This document shows positions 54,317-63,161 of a stretch of DNA of 64,000 bases, piece by piece (the stretch's first letter is position 1; each line of letters opens with the position of its first letter). The notes beneath the pieces are model-generated. The model was given only the letters and a program-made list of their open reading frames with translations, searched no databases and had not been told where the DNA came from. A program made the translations under genes and the position numbers. Location: positions 186,001 to 250,000 of the forward strand of contig JBLKRX010000002.1 in the NCBI GenBank assembly GCA_047608075.1. Direction: 5' to 3'. Origin of the DNA: Ferdinandcohnia humi_A. Lineage in GTDB: Bacteria > Bacillota > Bacilli > Bacillales > Bacillaceae_L.

Positions 54317-55318
54317 CTACTCCTTCGGAATTTCTAGTTGAAAATGTTTATAAACGAGATCCGTTACGATTCGTCCACGAGGTGTACGTTGTAGAAATCC
54401 AATTTGTAGAAGAAAAGGTTCATATACATCTTCAATTGTGTGTGATTCCTCTCCAATTGTTGCTGCAATTGTCTCTAATCCTACCGGACCACCTCGGAAT
54501 TTTTCAATAATTCCTTTAAGTAATTTATGGTCAATATGATCAAGTCCTAAACGGTCCACTTGAAGTAATTCTAGTGCTTCATTTGCAAGTAAGATCGTAA
54601 TTTTTCCGTTACCGCGAACCTGCGCGTAGTCACGTACCCGACGTAAGAGACGATTTGCAATTCGTGGAGTTCCTCTGGACCGTCTAGCTATCTCATGGGC
54701 AGCTTGTAAATCAATTTCAACCTCAAAAAGCTCAGCGGTACGGATGACAATATTGGCTAACTGTTCTTCACTATAATATTCCAAACGACTTAAGACACCA
54801 AATCGGTCGCGTAGCGGTGCAGAAAGTGACCCCGCTCTTGTTGTTGCTCCTACTAATGTGAAAGGTGGTAAGTCTAGACGTACAGACCGTGCACCTGCAC
54901 CCTTTCCAATGACAATATCTAAACAAAAGTCTTCCATTGCTGGATAGAGCACTTCTTCAATAGATCGTTGTAAACGATGAATCTCATCAATAAAGAGAAC
55001 ATCACCAGGTTCAAGTGCAGTAAGGATGGCAGCTAAATCACCAGGTCTTTCAATAGCTGGGCCAGATGTGGTTCGAATATTAACTCCCATTTCGTTCGCA
55101 ATAATCGTAGCAAGTGTTGTTTTCCCTAGGCCTGGTGGCCCATATAATAAAACATGATCCAGGGTTTCTTGTCGCATTTTTGCAGCTTTAATAAATATAG
55201 ATAAATTCGATTTTACTTTATCCTGTCCTATGTATTGGGATAATGTTTGCGGTCTAAGGCTTTGCTCGATTGCTGACTCTTCGTAATTGGTTGTACCTGA
55301 TACGAGTCTATCTTCCAT
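54317..55318 (-). CDS. ruvB: Holliday junction branch migration ATPase RuvB
   Basis: AAA+ motor of 333 residues that drives branch migration with RuvA. Walker A GPPGLGKTT is at 60-68, Walker B FIDEIHR near 110, the arginine finger region in GATTRAGSLSAPLRDRFG, and the C-terminal winged helix ends LQIGFLQRTPRGR. It lies 13 bases after ruvA. Confidence 0.97.
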   Translation of the reverse strand: MEDRLVSGTTNYEESAIEQSLRPQTLSQYIGQDKVKSNLSIFIKAAKMRQETLDHVLLYGPPGLGKTTLATIIANEMGVNIRTTSGPAIERPGDLAAILTALEPGDVLFIDEIHRLQRSIEEVLYPAMEDFCLDIVIGKGAGARSVRLDLPPFTLVGATTRAGSLSAPLRDRFGVLSRLEYYSEEQLANIVIRTAELFEVEIDLQAAHEIARRSRGTPRIANRLLRRVRDYAQVRGNGKITILLANEALELLQVDRLGLDHIDHKLLKGIIEKFRGGPVGLETIAATIGEESHTIEDVYEPFLLQIGFLQRTPRGRIVTDLVYKHFQLEIPKE

Positions 55319-55331
55319 TCAAGCTCCCCCC

Positions 55332-55946
55332 TCATTTTAATAACTTTTGTAAAGCCCGTTTTATATACTGATCTGTTGTTAATTGCTCTTTATGTAAATC
55401 TGGAAGAATTTTCTTAATTTCCCTTTCCGCATATCCTAGAACCTTTAAGGCTTCAACAGCCTCATCTAGATCTTTGAGGCTAGACGGAACAGTTTCAACA
55501 CTATCAAAATCTTCTGTAAAGAGATCTGGACTAATTGAAGGTAGTAAATCATGTAGCTTTCCTTTAAGATCTAATATGATTTGTCGCGCAGTTTTTTTAC
55601 CGACTCCAGGGAACTTCACAAGGAATGCTTCATCTTCGTTCTCTATTGCACGTACAACCTGCTCAGGTTGCCCCGCTGCTAATATAGCAAGTCCACCTTT
55701 AGGACCTATCCCTGAAACATTAAGAAGCTTTACAAACAAAGCCCGTTCTTGACGTGTCTTAAAACCATACAAGGCAAGGATATCTTCACGAACATATTGA
55801 TATGTATAGACAGTCTCCATATTCTCATGATTTTTTTTAAAAACAAATGGATTTGGGGTGAAGATCTGATACCCGATTCCATTATTTTCAACTACGATAT
55901 ATTCAGGATTTATATGTTCAATCGTTCCTCTAATAAATTCAATCAA
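55332..55946 (-). CDS. ruvA: Holliday junction DNA-binding protein RuvA
   Basis: Tetrameric junction-binding protein of about 204 residues. The N-terminal OB-fold (about 1-63) is followed by two helix-hairpin-helix motifs (LNVSGIGPKGGLAIL, FPGVGKKTARQI). The C-terminal domain III contacts RuvB (EAVEALKVLGYAEREIKK). The TTG at 55946 follows GAGGAGAG and gives MIEFIRGTIE; the frame to 56006 is a non-family extension. Confidence 0.95.
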   Translation of the reverse strand: MIEFIRGTIEHINPEYIVVENNGIGYQIFTPNPFVFKKNHENMETVYTYQYVREDILALYGFKTRQERALFVKLLNVSGIGPKGGLAILAAGQPEQVVRAIENEDEAFLVKFPGVGKKTARQIILDLKGKLHDLLPSISPDLFTEDFDSVETVPSSLKDLDEAVEALKVLGYAEREIKKILPDLHKEQLTTDQYIKRALQKLLK

Positions 55947-56102
55947 ACTTCTTCTCTCCTCTTCATTGCTGTACCCCATTTTATCATATCCCTCTGAAAA
56001 AGACATAAAAAAACAAGGGATTTCTCAAACAACCGCAGACAGAAGTGTCTGGTAGGACAAATGGTAATGAATTTGGCAGAGAATTTCATAAAAAGAGAAA
56101 TG

Positions 56103-56136
56103 AAAACGAGACTAGCTCGAAATCTAGTCTCGTTTT
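56103..56136 (-). terminator. Terminator after bofC
   Basis: Perfect 13-bp stem AAAACGAGACTAG / CTAGTCTCGTTTT, eight-base loop, at the bofC stop. Confidence 0.9.
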
Positions 56137-56663
56137 TAGGGAGAAGATGTATATGTTTTATAGGTCTCTATAACATTTATATATTCATCCTTTGAACCGA
56201 TTTTAATACCATGTTTTAATAAATCATGCTGATAGCTTTCAAGCTTTTCGACATCAATTTGAAAAAAGGATTGAATGACTTTATTTGATTCATTGGGTTT
56301 ACCATTAAATATGGAGAGAATTCCATCCTCAGTTATTCCAAAATATCCGTTCGATTTTAACAAGGGGGATATATCGTCAATTCGTTGTTGGAATACAACC
56401 TGTTCTTCATCTTGGTGCACAAGGCTCCAGTCCTCATACTGTGCCCAAAAATCCTCCATTGATAAAATGGTCTCTTTAATGATTTCTTCACTAACCTCGC
56501 CGTCTACATAAACACGCTCAAGAATAACTGTTACCTCTAATGGGCCATTTACTTCTTGTGGTGTATCGTCATTTCCTTGACTCAACCCTGTTCCACTGGT
56601 CGTAAGGCTTGGCATGATAAATATAGCCGCTACACAAACGATAACCTTTATGATCGTCCTCAT
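56136..56663 (-). CDS. bofC: Bypass-of-forespore protein C BofC
   Basis: Secreted forespore protein of 175 residues that restrains the SpoIVB protease, an activator of SigK processing. A signal peptide covers about 1-25 (IKVIVCVAAIFIMPSLTTSG). The N-terminal beta domain has VTVILERVYVDGEVSEE; the C-terminal domain ends with the IGSKDEYINVIETYK block. It lies directly upstream of ruvA, as in B. subtilis. Confidence 0.88.
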   Translation of the reverse strand: MRTIIKVIVCVAAIFIMPSLTTSGTGLSQGNDDTPQEVNGPLEVTVILERVYVDGEVSEEIIKETILSMEDFWAQYEDWSLVHQDEEQVVFQQRIDDISPLLKSNGYFGITEDGILSIFNGKPNESNKVIQSFFQIDVEKLESYQHDLLKHGIKIGSKDEYINVIETYKTYTSSP

Positions 56664-56947
56664 TTTGGCATCACCTCTTACATTTAGTTGCCAACTCTGA
56701 AATAGAAAACACCCTCTTTGTTGACCACCTTACAATACTAGTGTGACCAAAATTAGAAGTATTATCCAATAACATAAAAGTATTTTGCTCTAAAAGAATT
56801 AAGCTTATTCATTTATTTTGAAGTATCACCGGGTAGGATGAAGTTTGATTGAATACTCAATGAATGGATGGATGACTAAGGATATGAGGTTACCGAGAAA
56901 ATAAAAGATGAGAATATCATTCTTCAGAAGAATTTCATTTCAATAAG
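56664..56947. other. Intergenic upstream of bofC
   Basis: About 280 AT-rich bases between bofC and the coxA terminator. No gene, repeat or convincing promoter was seen. The bofC promoter (forespore type expected) should be within the first 100 bases. Confidence 0.4.
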
Positions 56948-56975
56948 AATGTCCAAAAGTCTCCTTTTGGACATT
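56948..56975 (-). terminator. Terminator after coxA
   Basis: AATGTCCAAAAG / CTTTTGGACATT, four-base loop, followed on the minus strand by CTTATTG; near the coxA stop. Confidence 0.8.
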
Positions 56976-56983
56976 CACTTCAT

Positions 56984-57763
56984 TTATCCACGATTGTTAT
57001 TATCAAATGGTTCGTATAGCGCATCACCGATATTTTCAAGAAGATCATTAATATCTGTATCGATGCTTTCACGAGTGTTTCCGTTACGTATATCATTATC
57101 AATGTTACGTACCCGGCTAAATGTACCTTCATCTGTAACAACATTAATAGTCTTACCTTGTGCTAATGGTTGAACAGCTTTTCTAACTGCTTCTTTGACG
57201 TTTTTGTCATTGTTATCATTTGTATCAACAGCTACTAAAACATTGTCAGCTGTTACAATAACACGAGCATCATCTACATTTTTAACTCTTTCAGCTCTGT
57301 CCGAAATTCTTCTCACAAGGTTACCGTTTTCTTGATTGTAATACCCATATGTTCGAACTCTGTGATTATTGTCATTAATATGGCTGTGATAATTTTGGTC
57401 AGCATGCCCATGTCCATTATCTCGCATTGTATTTGGGTTACCGTCATTGTAAGGAGTTCCACCTCTATGGTTATTCTCCCTTGTATTCATGATTCCAGCA
57501 CCATTTTTGTTCCTATAGTTATTTTGGTTATTATTTCCATCTCCATTACGATCCATTATTTCTGTTAATGGACCGTCATTATCATTGACACGGTATCCAT
57601 TGCCATTACGTTCCGTACGGTCAACATTTTCGTTGGAATAATACCCAATAGGTCTCGCATTATCATTATAGTTAGTATCTAATGCCCCCTGATTTGTATT
57701 ACAGGCCGTAAGAGCACCTAACATTAGAGTAGCTGTTGATAATGTGTAAAGTGCTTTCCTCAA
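56984..57763 (-). CDS. coxA: YhcN/YlaJ family sporulation lipoprotein (CoxA-like)
   Basis: Lipoprotein of 259 residues. The signal peptide ends in the lipobox LGALTAC, giving lipid at C21. A long Asn/Gly/Asp/His-rich repetitive region follows (about 22-145). The conserved YhcN/YlaJ domain covers about 148-250 (VRRISDRAERVKNVDDARVIVTADNVLVAVD in part). Location beside safA points to CoxA (YrbB), a spore-cortex protein. Start is a TTG after AAGGGGG. Confidence 0.8.
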   Translation of the reverse strand: MRKALYTLSTATLMLGALTACNTNQGALDTNYNDNARPIGYYSNENVDRTERNGNGYRVNDNDGPLTEIMDRNGDGNNNQNNYRNKNGAGIMNTRENNHRGGTPYNDGNPNTMRDNGHGHADQNYHSHINDNNHRVRTYGYYNQENGNLVRRISDRAERVKNVDDARVIVTADNVLVAVDTNDNNDKNVKEAVRKAVQPLAQGKTINVVTDEGTFSRVRNIDNDIRNGNTRESIDTDINDLLENIGDALYEPFDNNNRG

Positions 57764-57788
57764 TACAATAACCCCCTTTTTTCCATTT

Positions 57789-57808
57789 GAACATGAAAGG
57801 ACATGTTC
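57789..57808. repeat. Inverted repeat before coxA
   Basis: GAACATG / CATGTTC with a six-base spacer, about 25 bases upstream of the coxA start codon and close to its ribosome-binding site. Operator or mRNA hairpin are both possible. Confidence 0.4.
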
Positions 57809-57971
57809 ACCTTTAGGTTGTCAGACTATAGGAGGTTTTATTTCTGTTAGTTATTTGAAAGTAGTAAAGATATTGGAGAGCTGTAAAAAAAGTTTGCACC
57901 ATGTGTAAAATAAAAAACACAACGGATAATCGAATTCTTTTAAGGGCTACCTACATAAATGCAAAAAATAA

Positions 57972-57995
57972 AAGGACGAATCCTAATTCGCCCTT
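57972..57995 (-). terminator. Terminator after safA
   Basis: On the minus strand AAGGGCGAA / TTCGTCCTT, six-base loop, then TTATTTTTTG. Confidence 0.85.
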
Positions 57996-58008
57996 ACAAG
58001 TTATATTC

Positions 58009-59406
58009 TCAATAATCTTCTAAGTCATCGTCTTCAAAATCAGGCATAGAAAACATTGGATTAAATGGACCTTGCTGATATGGACTTACTCCAAATGGTG
58101 CTTGTTGGTATCCTGGGAATCCTTGTTGGTAGCCTCCACCTGGAAATCCTGGTTGCATCGGAAAGCCTTGCTGTCCTACAGGATAACCTTGTGGTTGGTA
58201 GTGCCCACCAAAGTGTGGCTTTGGACCACCACAGCCACAATCCTTTTTGTTGTAGTGTTGCGCTGACATGCCCTGTGAATGTGGACCCATCATCCCTGGA
58301 TATCCAACCGGACTTACAGCTTGTGGCGCTGCTTGCATCGGTGTAAATGGTGCAGGACCCATAAAACCTCCTGGTATTCCAGAGCCAGGCAAGACTGGAG
58401 AAACCGGCACACAGTGACAAATTGGGAAATGCATTGGTACCATTTTTGGCATATGTGGTAAGTGAGCACCAGCCACTTCCTCTTTTTCATCATGTTCCAT
58501 TACCGGCATTTGCGGCATTGTCATGTTCAACAAATTGTAATTATTAATATCAATTTCAAACGGTGCCATCTGTACAGGTGCAGTTGGCATTTTAGGTACA
58601 AAATCGACCGCTTCCTTTGCTACACCTTCAACCCGCTGGAAGCCACCTGCCATTGAATTGAATGGCCCTTGACCTTGGAAACCTCCTTGACCCGGAAATC
58701 CTCCAGGTACATAATTGAATCCTGGTCCAGGCATAACCGGACTGATTGGGACACAATGGTTAAACATTGCTGGTGGAGCAAAAGGCATTTGCGGAGCCAT
58801 TTGTGGCATCTGCGGCATTGCGGCATCATCATCTTCTAGAAAATCATCATCATCCTCTACCGGAGCCATCATCCCTGGTAAAACATTTGATGGTGGTATA
58901 GGTACTTGTGGTACATTCATCATATTAAAGTTATTAATATCAATTTCAAATGGTTGCATTTGAGGCATCTGTGGCATCTGTGGTGGCATCTGCGGCATTT
59001 GTGGTGGCATTTGCGGCATTTGCGGCATCTGTGGTGGCATTTGTGGCATCTGTGGAATGTATGGTCCCGTTTCAACGCCAGCTACCTCTTCTTCTACTTC
59101 CGGCAGTTCCTCATCTAATTCCAACACCGGGAATGGCTGTGGAGTTAAATCAGCATAAGGATGTTCTGTTATCTGTTCTTCCTTCATTGGTGCTAGGTTT
59201 ATTTGTGCTTCTTTTTGAACACCACCGATTTGAGCTTCCTTTTTCACATGTACAGTTCCTGTTGGTACTTTAATTTTCATCCCAGGCATAATCATATCTG
59301 GATTACTAAGCTGTGTATTCACAGCTTTTAGTTCTTCAAAGTCTACTCCATACTTCTTTGCAATTTTCCAAAGAGTATCGCCTTTTTGAACGATATGGAT
59401 TCTCAC
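58009..59406 (-). CDS. safA: Spore coat morphogenetic protein SafA
   Basis: Protein of 465 residues, longer than B. subtilis SafA (387). The N-terminal LysM domain (about 1-47, MRIHIVQKGDTLWKIAKKYG) anchors it to the spore cortex. A Pro-Gln-Met tandem array fills about 118-150. Two related ~100-residue units follow, each with EIDINN (153-158, 283-288) and CVP.SPV (218-224, 332-338). The C-terminus is Gly/Pro/Gln/Phe-rich with CGCGGP, and ends FEDDDLEDY. SafA directs inner-coat assembly with SpoVID. It starts at a GTG. Confidence 0.92.
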   Translation of the reverse strand: MRIHIVQKGDTLWKIAKKYGVDFEELKAVNTQLSNPDMIMPGMKIKVPTGTVHVKKEAQIGGVQKEAQINLAPMKEEQITEHPYADLTPQPFPVLELDEELPEVEEEVAGVETGPYIPQMPQMPPQMPQMPQMPPQMPQMPPQMPQMPQMQPFEIDINNFNMMNVPQVPIPPSNVLPGMMAPVEDDDDFLEDDDAAMPQMPQMAPQMPFAPPAMFNHCVPISPVMPGPGFNYVPGGFPGQGGFQGQGPFNSMAGGFQRVEGVAKEAVDFVPKMPTAPVQMAPFEIDINNYNLLNMTMPQMPVMEHDEKEEVAGAHLPHMPKMVPMHFPICHCVPVSPVLPGSGIPGGFMGPAPFTPMQAAPQAVSPVGYPGMMGPHSQGMSAQHYNKKDCGCGGPKPHFGGHYQPQGYPVGQQGFPMQPGFPGGGYQQGFPGYQQAPFGVSPYQQGPFNPMFSMPDFEDDDLEDY

Positions 59407-59438
59407 GCGAATTTCCCCTCCTATACATAAGTCTTTAC

Positions 59439-59465
59439 ATTGTATGTCATGATAGGCAAATTGCC
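59439..59465 (-). promoter_or_regulatory. SigE-like promoter of safA
   Basis: Minus-strand CATACAAT (59446-59439) is a perfect SigE -10. A possible -35 GGCAATT lies 12 bases upstream (59465-59459), which is weak and slightly close. B. subtilis safA is SigE-dependent. Confidence 0.6.
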
Positions 59466-59578
59466 ACTATTTCTCATCACAACTTATGCAGAGGCTTCTT
59501 GTTTTATGTTACTAAGACAGTGGGACATGCATTGGAAATAATATATTTTTTTAGCATTTACACGAATTAAATAGAAAA

Positions 59579-59598
59579 AACTCGGTATAGACCGAGTT
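59579..59598 (-). terminator. Terminator after pheA
   Basis: AACTCGGT / ACCGAGTT, four-base loop, followed on the minus strand by TTTTCTATT; just after the pheA stop. Confidence 0.9.
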
Positions 59599-59609
59599 AA
59601 TCAAAGAAC

Positions 59610-60467
59610 TTATAACAGATAATATGGAAAACTGCCTAATACTTTAACGCCACATCCTAAAGCTTCTAATTCAGCAATTGCACTTGGTATAAGAATATCA
59701 TCAAGTCTTTGCTCAATATCAATTATAAAGAAATAATTTCCTAAACCGGTTTTCATTGGCCTTGACTCAATTTTAGATAAATTCAGCTTTCTCCATGCAA
59801 ATGCAGATAAAACCTGATGAAGTGCACCTGCTTGGTCAGATGGTAGTGTAATCATAAGTGTAGTTTTATTACCATTGTTATTTTTAATATAGACATCCAA
59901 ATCTATCATGTTTTTATGTAAAACAACAAAACGGGTATGATTATTATCAAAATCATGAATATTAGGCTTTACTATTGTTAAGCCGTATTCCTCAGCTGCA
60001 AGTTCATTAGCAATTGCAGCGAGCATTAATTCAGGGTGTTGACTCACATGTTTTGCTGCGGCTCCCGTCGATGATGTGTATTCAAGTTGAATGGACGGAA
60101 ACTGACTGTGCAAAAATTTATGACATTGGGCGATCGCATGTGAGTGCGAATATACCCCATTAATTTTCTCCCAGTTCTGTTCGTTTGTTGGATGAACCAT
60201 TAGATGTTGCTTGATTGGAATGATGACCTCACCGATAATTTTTAACGGCTGTTCATGGATTAAATAATCAATCGTTAAATTAACGGAACCCTCGATTGTA
60301 TTTTCAATTGGTACGACCGCTGCATCAACCTCACCATTTACTACTGCATCTATGCATGCGGGAATGGTCCGATATGGTTTACTCTCATTATTAGGAAACA
60401 AACCAGATACTGCTTGAGCAGAAAAGGTTGCATTGGGTCCTAAAAATCCTATAGTAGAAATCGACAC
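59610..60467 (-). CDS. pheA: Prephenate dehydratase
   Basis: Turns prephenate into phenylpyruvate for phenylalanine synthesis. At 285 residues it has the PDT domain (about 4-180: GFLGPNATFSAQAV, VPIENTIEGSVN, and the NHTRFVVL block with the TRF motif) and a C-terminal ACT domain (about 200-280, with ESRPMKTGLGNYFF for Phe feedback). The start is a GTG after GGAGGAGG. It follows pheB. Prephenate is also a precursor of the ho5U tRNA modification made by TrhP. Confidence 0.95.
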   Translation of the reverse strand: MSISTIGFLGPNATFSAQAVSGLFPNNESKPYRTIPACIDAVVNGEVDAAVVPIENTIEGSVNLTIDYLIHEQPLKIIGEVIIPIKQHLMVHPTNEQNWEKINGVYSHSHAIAQCHKFLHSQFPSIQLEYTSSTGAAAKHVSQHPELMLAAIANELAAEEYGLTIVKPNIHDFDNNHTRFVVLHKNMIDLDVYIKNNNGNKTTLMITLPSDQAGALHQVLSAFAWRKLNLSKIESRPMKTGLGNYFFIIDIEQRLDDILIPSAIAELEALGCGVKVLGSFPYYLL

Positions 60468-60479
60468 GATAACCTCCTC

Positions 60480-60920
60480 CTATGCTCCTGTACCAAGTAT
60501 CTCTACTTTGTCTACAAATTCCAATTTCCTGAGCTTCGTAAGTAGGTCCGTAACCTCCTCAGTCATTCCCGATGTATTCAATGAGAGTGTCACATTTGCT
60601 TTTCCTCTAAGTGGAATCGTTTGGTGAATGGTTAATACATTACAACCAGTACTAGCAACAACTGATAACAACTGAGAGAGTGTACCAGAACGGTCTTCTA
60701 AATAAAAAAATAAAGAGATAATTTTTTCTTTTACAATCGTATGGAACGGAAAAACAGTATCCTTATACTTGTAATAGGCACTCCGACTCAAATCCACTTT
60801 TTGTGTAGCATCTGCAATCGACTGTGCTTCACCACTCTCTAATAGTTCCTTTGCATCTAAGGTCTTACGAACTGCCTCCGGTAGGACATCCTCACGCACA
60901 AGATAAAATTTACCTTCCAT
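60480..60920 (-). CDS. pheB: ACT domain-containing protein PheB
   Basis: Protein of 146 residues. The C-terminal ACT domain covers about 70-145 (LFFYLEDRSGTLSQLLSVVASTGCN in part). The N-terminal 60 residues hold a short helical region (LDAKELLESGEAQSIADATQKVDLSRSAYYKY in part) like a small HTH. It is related to B. subtilis PheB, linked by name to chorismate mutase, but has no chorismate mutase motif. It probably senses an amino acid. Confidence 0.88.
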   Translation of the reverse strand: MEGKFYLVREDVLPEAVRKTLDAKELLESGEAQSIADATQKVDLSRSAYYKYKDTVFPFHTIVKEKIISLFFYLEDRSGTLSQLLSVVASTGCNVLTIHQTIPLRGKANVTLSLNTSGMTEEVTDLLTKLRKLEFVDKVEILGTGA

Positions 60921-60955
60921 GGCTTCCCCTCCCTATCTATCGATAAACCTTCTCT

Positions 60956-62242
60956 CTAATCTATAAACTCAAATTCATAATCAAGTAGCTTCACAATATC
61001 CCCATCTTTTGCACCCTTTTCGCGAAGGGCATCGTCTATTCCCATACCACGTAACTGTCGAGCAAAGCGTTTCACTGACTCATCTCTTGTAAAGTCCGTC
61101 ATTTTAAAGAGCTTTTCCACCTTGTCTCCAGAAATAACAAATGTTCCATCACTTTCACGAGAAATAACAAAATCGTTCTCTTCTTTTTCATGTCGGTACA
61201 TAACGCGATGAGTAGACGTATCCTCCTCAACCTCAAGTGGGAACTCTGGTGTTGTTTCAAGTAAATCAGCAATGGTAAACAATAAATCACGTAGTCCTTG
61301 TCTCGTGATAGCAGAAATCGGGAATATCTTTACATCTTCTGAAAGTTTTTCTTTAAACGTTTTAAGATTTTCCTCTGCTTCTGGGATATCCATTTTATTT
61401 GCCACAATAATTTGTGGCCGCTCTGTTAGGCGAAGATTATATTCCTTTAACTCCTCGTTGATTGTTACATAGTCATCATATGGGTCACGGCCTTCTAATG
61501 CAGACATATCAATCACATGTACAATTACCCTTGTTCGCTCAATATGCCTTAAAAATTGGTGACCTAGACCAACACCTTGATGAGCACCTTCTATTAAACC
61601 AGGAAGGTCCGCCATTACAAAGCTACGTCCATCCTCTGTTTCAACAACACCGAGGTTTGGTACAATTGTAGTAAAATGATATTCAGCTATTTTAGGTTTT
61701 GCAGCTGACACAACTGATAGCAAGGTTGATTTCCCTACACTTGGAAAACCAACGAGACCTACATCCGCTAGTACTTTAAGTTCTAGATTTACATACCTTT
61801 CCTGTCCAGGCTCACCATTTTCAGCAATTTCAGGAGCTGGATTGGCAGGTGTTGCAAAACGACTATTTCCACGACCCCCACGACCACCTTTTGCAATAAC
61901 TGCTTGTTGGCCATGCTTTGTTAGGTCAGCAATTACTTCTCCTGTATCATCATCAGTAATAACTGTTCCTGGTGGAACCTTAACAATCATGGGTTCAGCA
62001 TTTTTACCATGCTGATTTTTTGACATTCCATGCTCTCCACGCTTTGCCTTAAAATGACGCTGGTAGCGGAAATCCATCAAGGTTCGTAGTCCTTCCTCGA
62101 CTTGGAAAATAACATCAGCACCTTTTCCTCCATCCCCACCTGCTGGGCCACCCTTTGGTACATATTTTTCACGACGATAAGCAACCATTCCGTTACCACC
62201 GTCTCCACCTTTTACATATACTTTGACTTGATCGACAAACAT
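60956..62242 (-). CDS. obg: GTPase ObgE/CgtA
   Basis: Essential GTPase of 428 residues in late 50S ribosome assembly, also linked to sporulation and stress. The glycine-rich Obg fold is at about 2-158. The G domain (about 159-330) has G1 GFPSVGKST, G3 DLPGLIEGA and G4 NKMD. A C-terminal OCT domain follows (about 345-428). It lies directly downstream of spo0B, as in B. subtilis. Confidence 0.97.
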   Translation of the reverse strand: MFVDQVKVYVKGGDGGNGMVAYRREKYVPKGGPAGGDGGKGADVIFQVEEGLRTLMDFRYQRHFKAKRGEHGMSKNQHGKNAEPMIVKVPPGTVITDDDTGEVIADLTKHGQQAVIAKGGRGGRGNSRFATPANPAPEIAENGEPGQERYVNLELKVLADVGLVGFPSVGKSTLLSVVSAAKPKIAEYHFTTIVPNLGVVETEDGRSFVMADLPGLIEGAHQGVGLGHQFLRHIERTRVIVHVIDMSALEGRDPYDDYVTINEELKEYNLRLTERPQIIVANKMDIPEAEENLKTFKEKLSEDVKIFPISAITRQGLRDLLFTIADLLETTPEFPLEVEEDTSTHRVMYRHEKEENDFVISRESDGTFVISGDKVEKLFKMTDFTRDESVKRFARQLRGMGIDDALREKGAKDGDIVKLLDYEFEFID

Positions 62243-62277
62243 ACTTTCCCTCCGGTCATTTTTGCACCTTTAACTAG

Positions 62278-62817
62278 TTATGCAATATGTAATTTAACAC
62301 TTACTTCTTCTTTATGTACCTCATACTCACTTATTTGAATGGACTGAAATTGATTATTTATTGCTTGGAACCACTCTGTAAGCGTCTCGCTCTCTTTTAG
62401 TATTCCATTAAAATCAAAAAAGAATCGGGTTTCCTGTGCTGATGTATCAATTGATATCGACAAGTGGTTATCACTCATTTCATCTACACTTTCTTCAAGT
62501 TTGGATAAAAATTGAATGCTCCACTCAGTAATTAAATGATCATAGTTTGATAAATCTCGAGTATCACCAATTACCTCGTATTCAAGCTGACACTTATGAG
62601 GTTCCCAGTTATATGTCATCACAAGACAAGCAAAGGAAGGAATATGTAAATTAGTAAGGTTCGATTCATTTTGAGCATCAATTACAATTTCTTCAATGAT
62701 TGCATTTACGCGATCCAGCTTTTGTAAGGCAATATTACCTTTGATAAGTTGAATTTTATTCAACCAATCATGACGTGTGTGCTTTAGTACCTCAATTGTA
62801 CTCCATTTTTTTTTCAT
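62278..62817 (-). CDS. spo0B: Sporulation initiation phosphotransferase Spo0B
   Basis: Carries phosphate from Spo0F to Spo0A in the sporulation phosphorelay. About 179 residues. The two-helix dimerisation hairpin includes the phospho-accepting histidine in HTRHDWLNKIQLIKGN (H16 in this numbering). The degenerate C-terminal ATPase-like domain covers about 75-175. The ATG at 62817 after AGGGG is preferred; the B. subtilis protein has a longer N-terminus. Confidence 0.9.
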   Translation of the reverse strand: MKKKWSTIEVLKHTRHDWLNKIQLIKGNIALQKLDRVNAIIEEIVIDAQNESNLTNLHIPSFACLVMTYNWEPHKCQLEYEVIGDTRDLSNYDHLITEWSIQFLSKLEESVDEMSDNHLSISIDTSAQETRFFFDFNGILKESETLTEWFQAINNQFQSIQISEYEVHKEEVSVKLHIA

Positions 62818-63125
62818 CACATTTTCCCCTAAAAGTGAATGTTTCAAAAGTCACTGAAAATTCTTCTTGACTACCTCTATTCTCACTTGGCCATTCCGAT
62901 TGTAATACAAGCCACGTCCAACACTGCTTCTCCTCTTCTCTCTCATTCGTAACATTTGAACAAAGATTAGTATTAATGAGTCTTGTTTAAAAATTATATC
63001 AAACCTTGTCAAATAAAACTAATATACTTATATGTATTTAATGAAAAGAAGCAAAATTAAATAGTACCTAGTAATAATTTTTTCCTTATAGGTACTTATA
63101 TATAGACATCTATAAAAGCAAAAAT
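62818..63125. other. Intergenic between rpmA and spo0B
   Basis: About 310 AT-rich bases. A plausible extended -10 promoter for spo0B-obg-pheBA lies on the minus strand: TGATATAAT with TATAAT at 62998-62993; TTGACA at 63012-63007 is too close to serve as its -35. An 8-bp inverted repeat AGTACCTA (63063-63070) / TAGGTACT (63089-63096) lies upstream. No gene was seen. Confidence 0.45.
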
Positions 63126-63153
63126 AAAACTCTAACCAAGTGGTTAGAGTTTT
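63126..63153 (-). terminator. Terminator after rpmA
   Basis: Perfect 12-bp stem AAAACTCTAACC / GGTTAGAGTTTT with a four-base loop and ATTTTTG after it; separates the ribosomal-protein operon from spo0B. Confidence 0.93.
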
Positions 63154-63161
63154 ATTTGTTA

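Noticed and set aside
58065..59273. Several plus-strand open frames opposite safA
   Set aside because: They arise from the repetitive Pro/Gln/Met codons on the other strand; no ribosome-binding sites or known folds.
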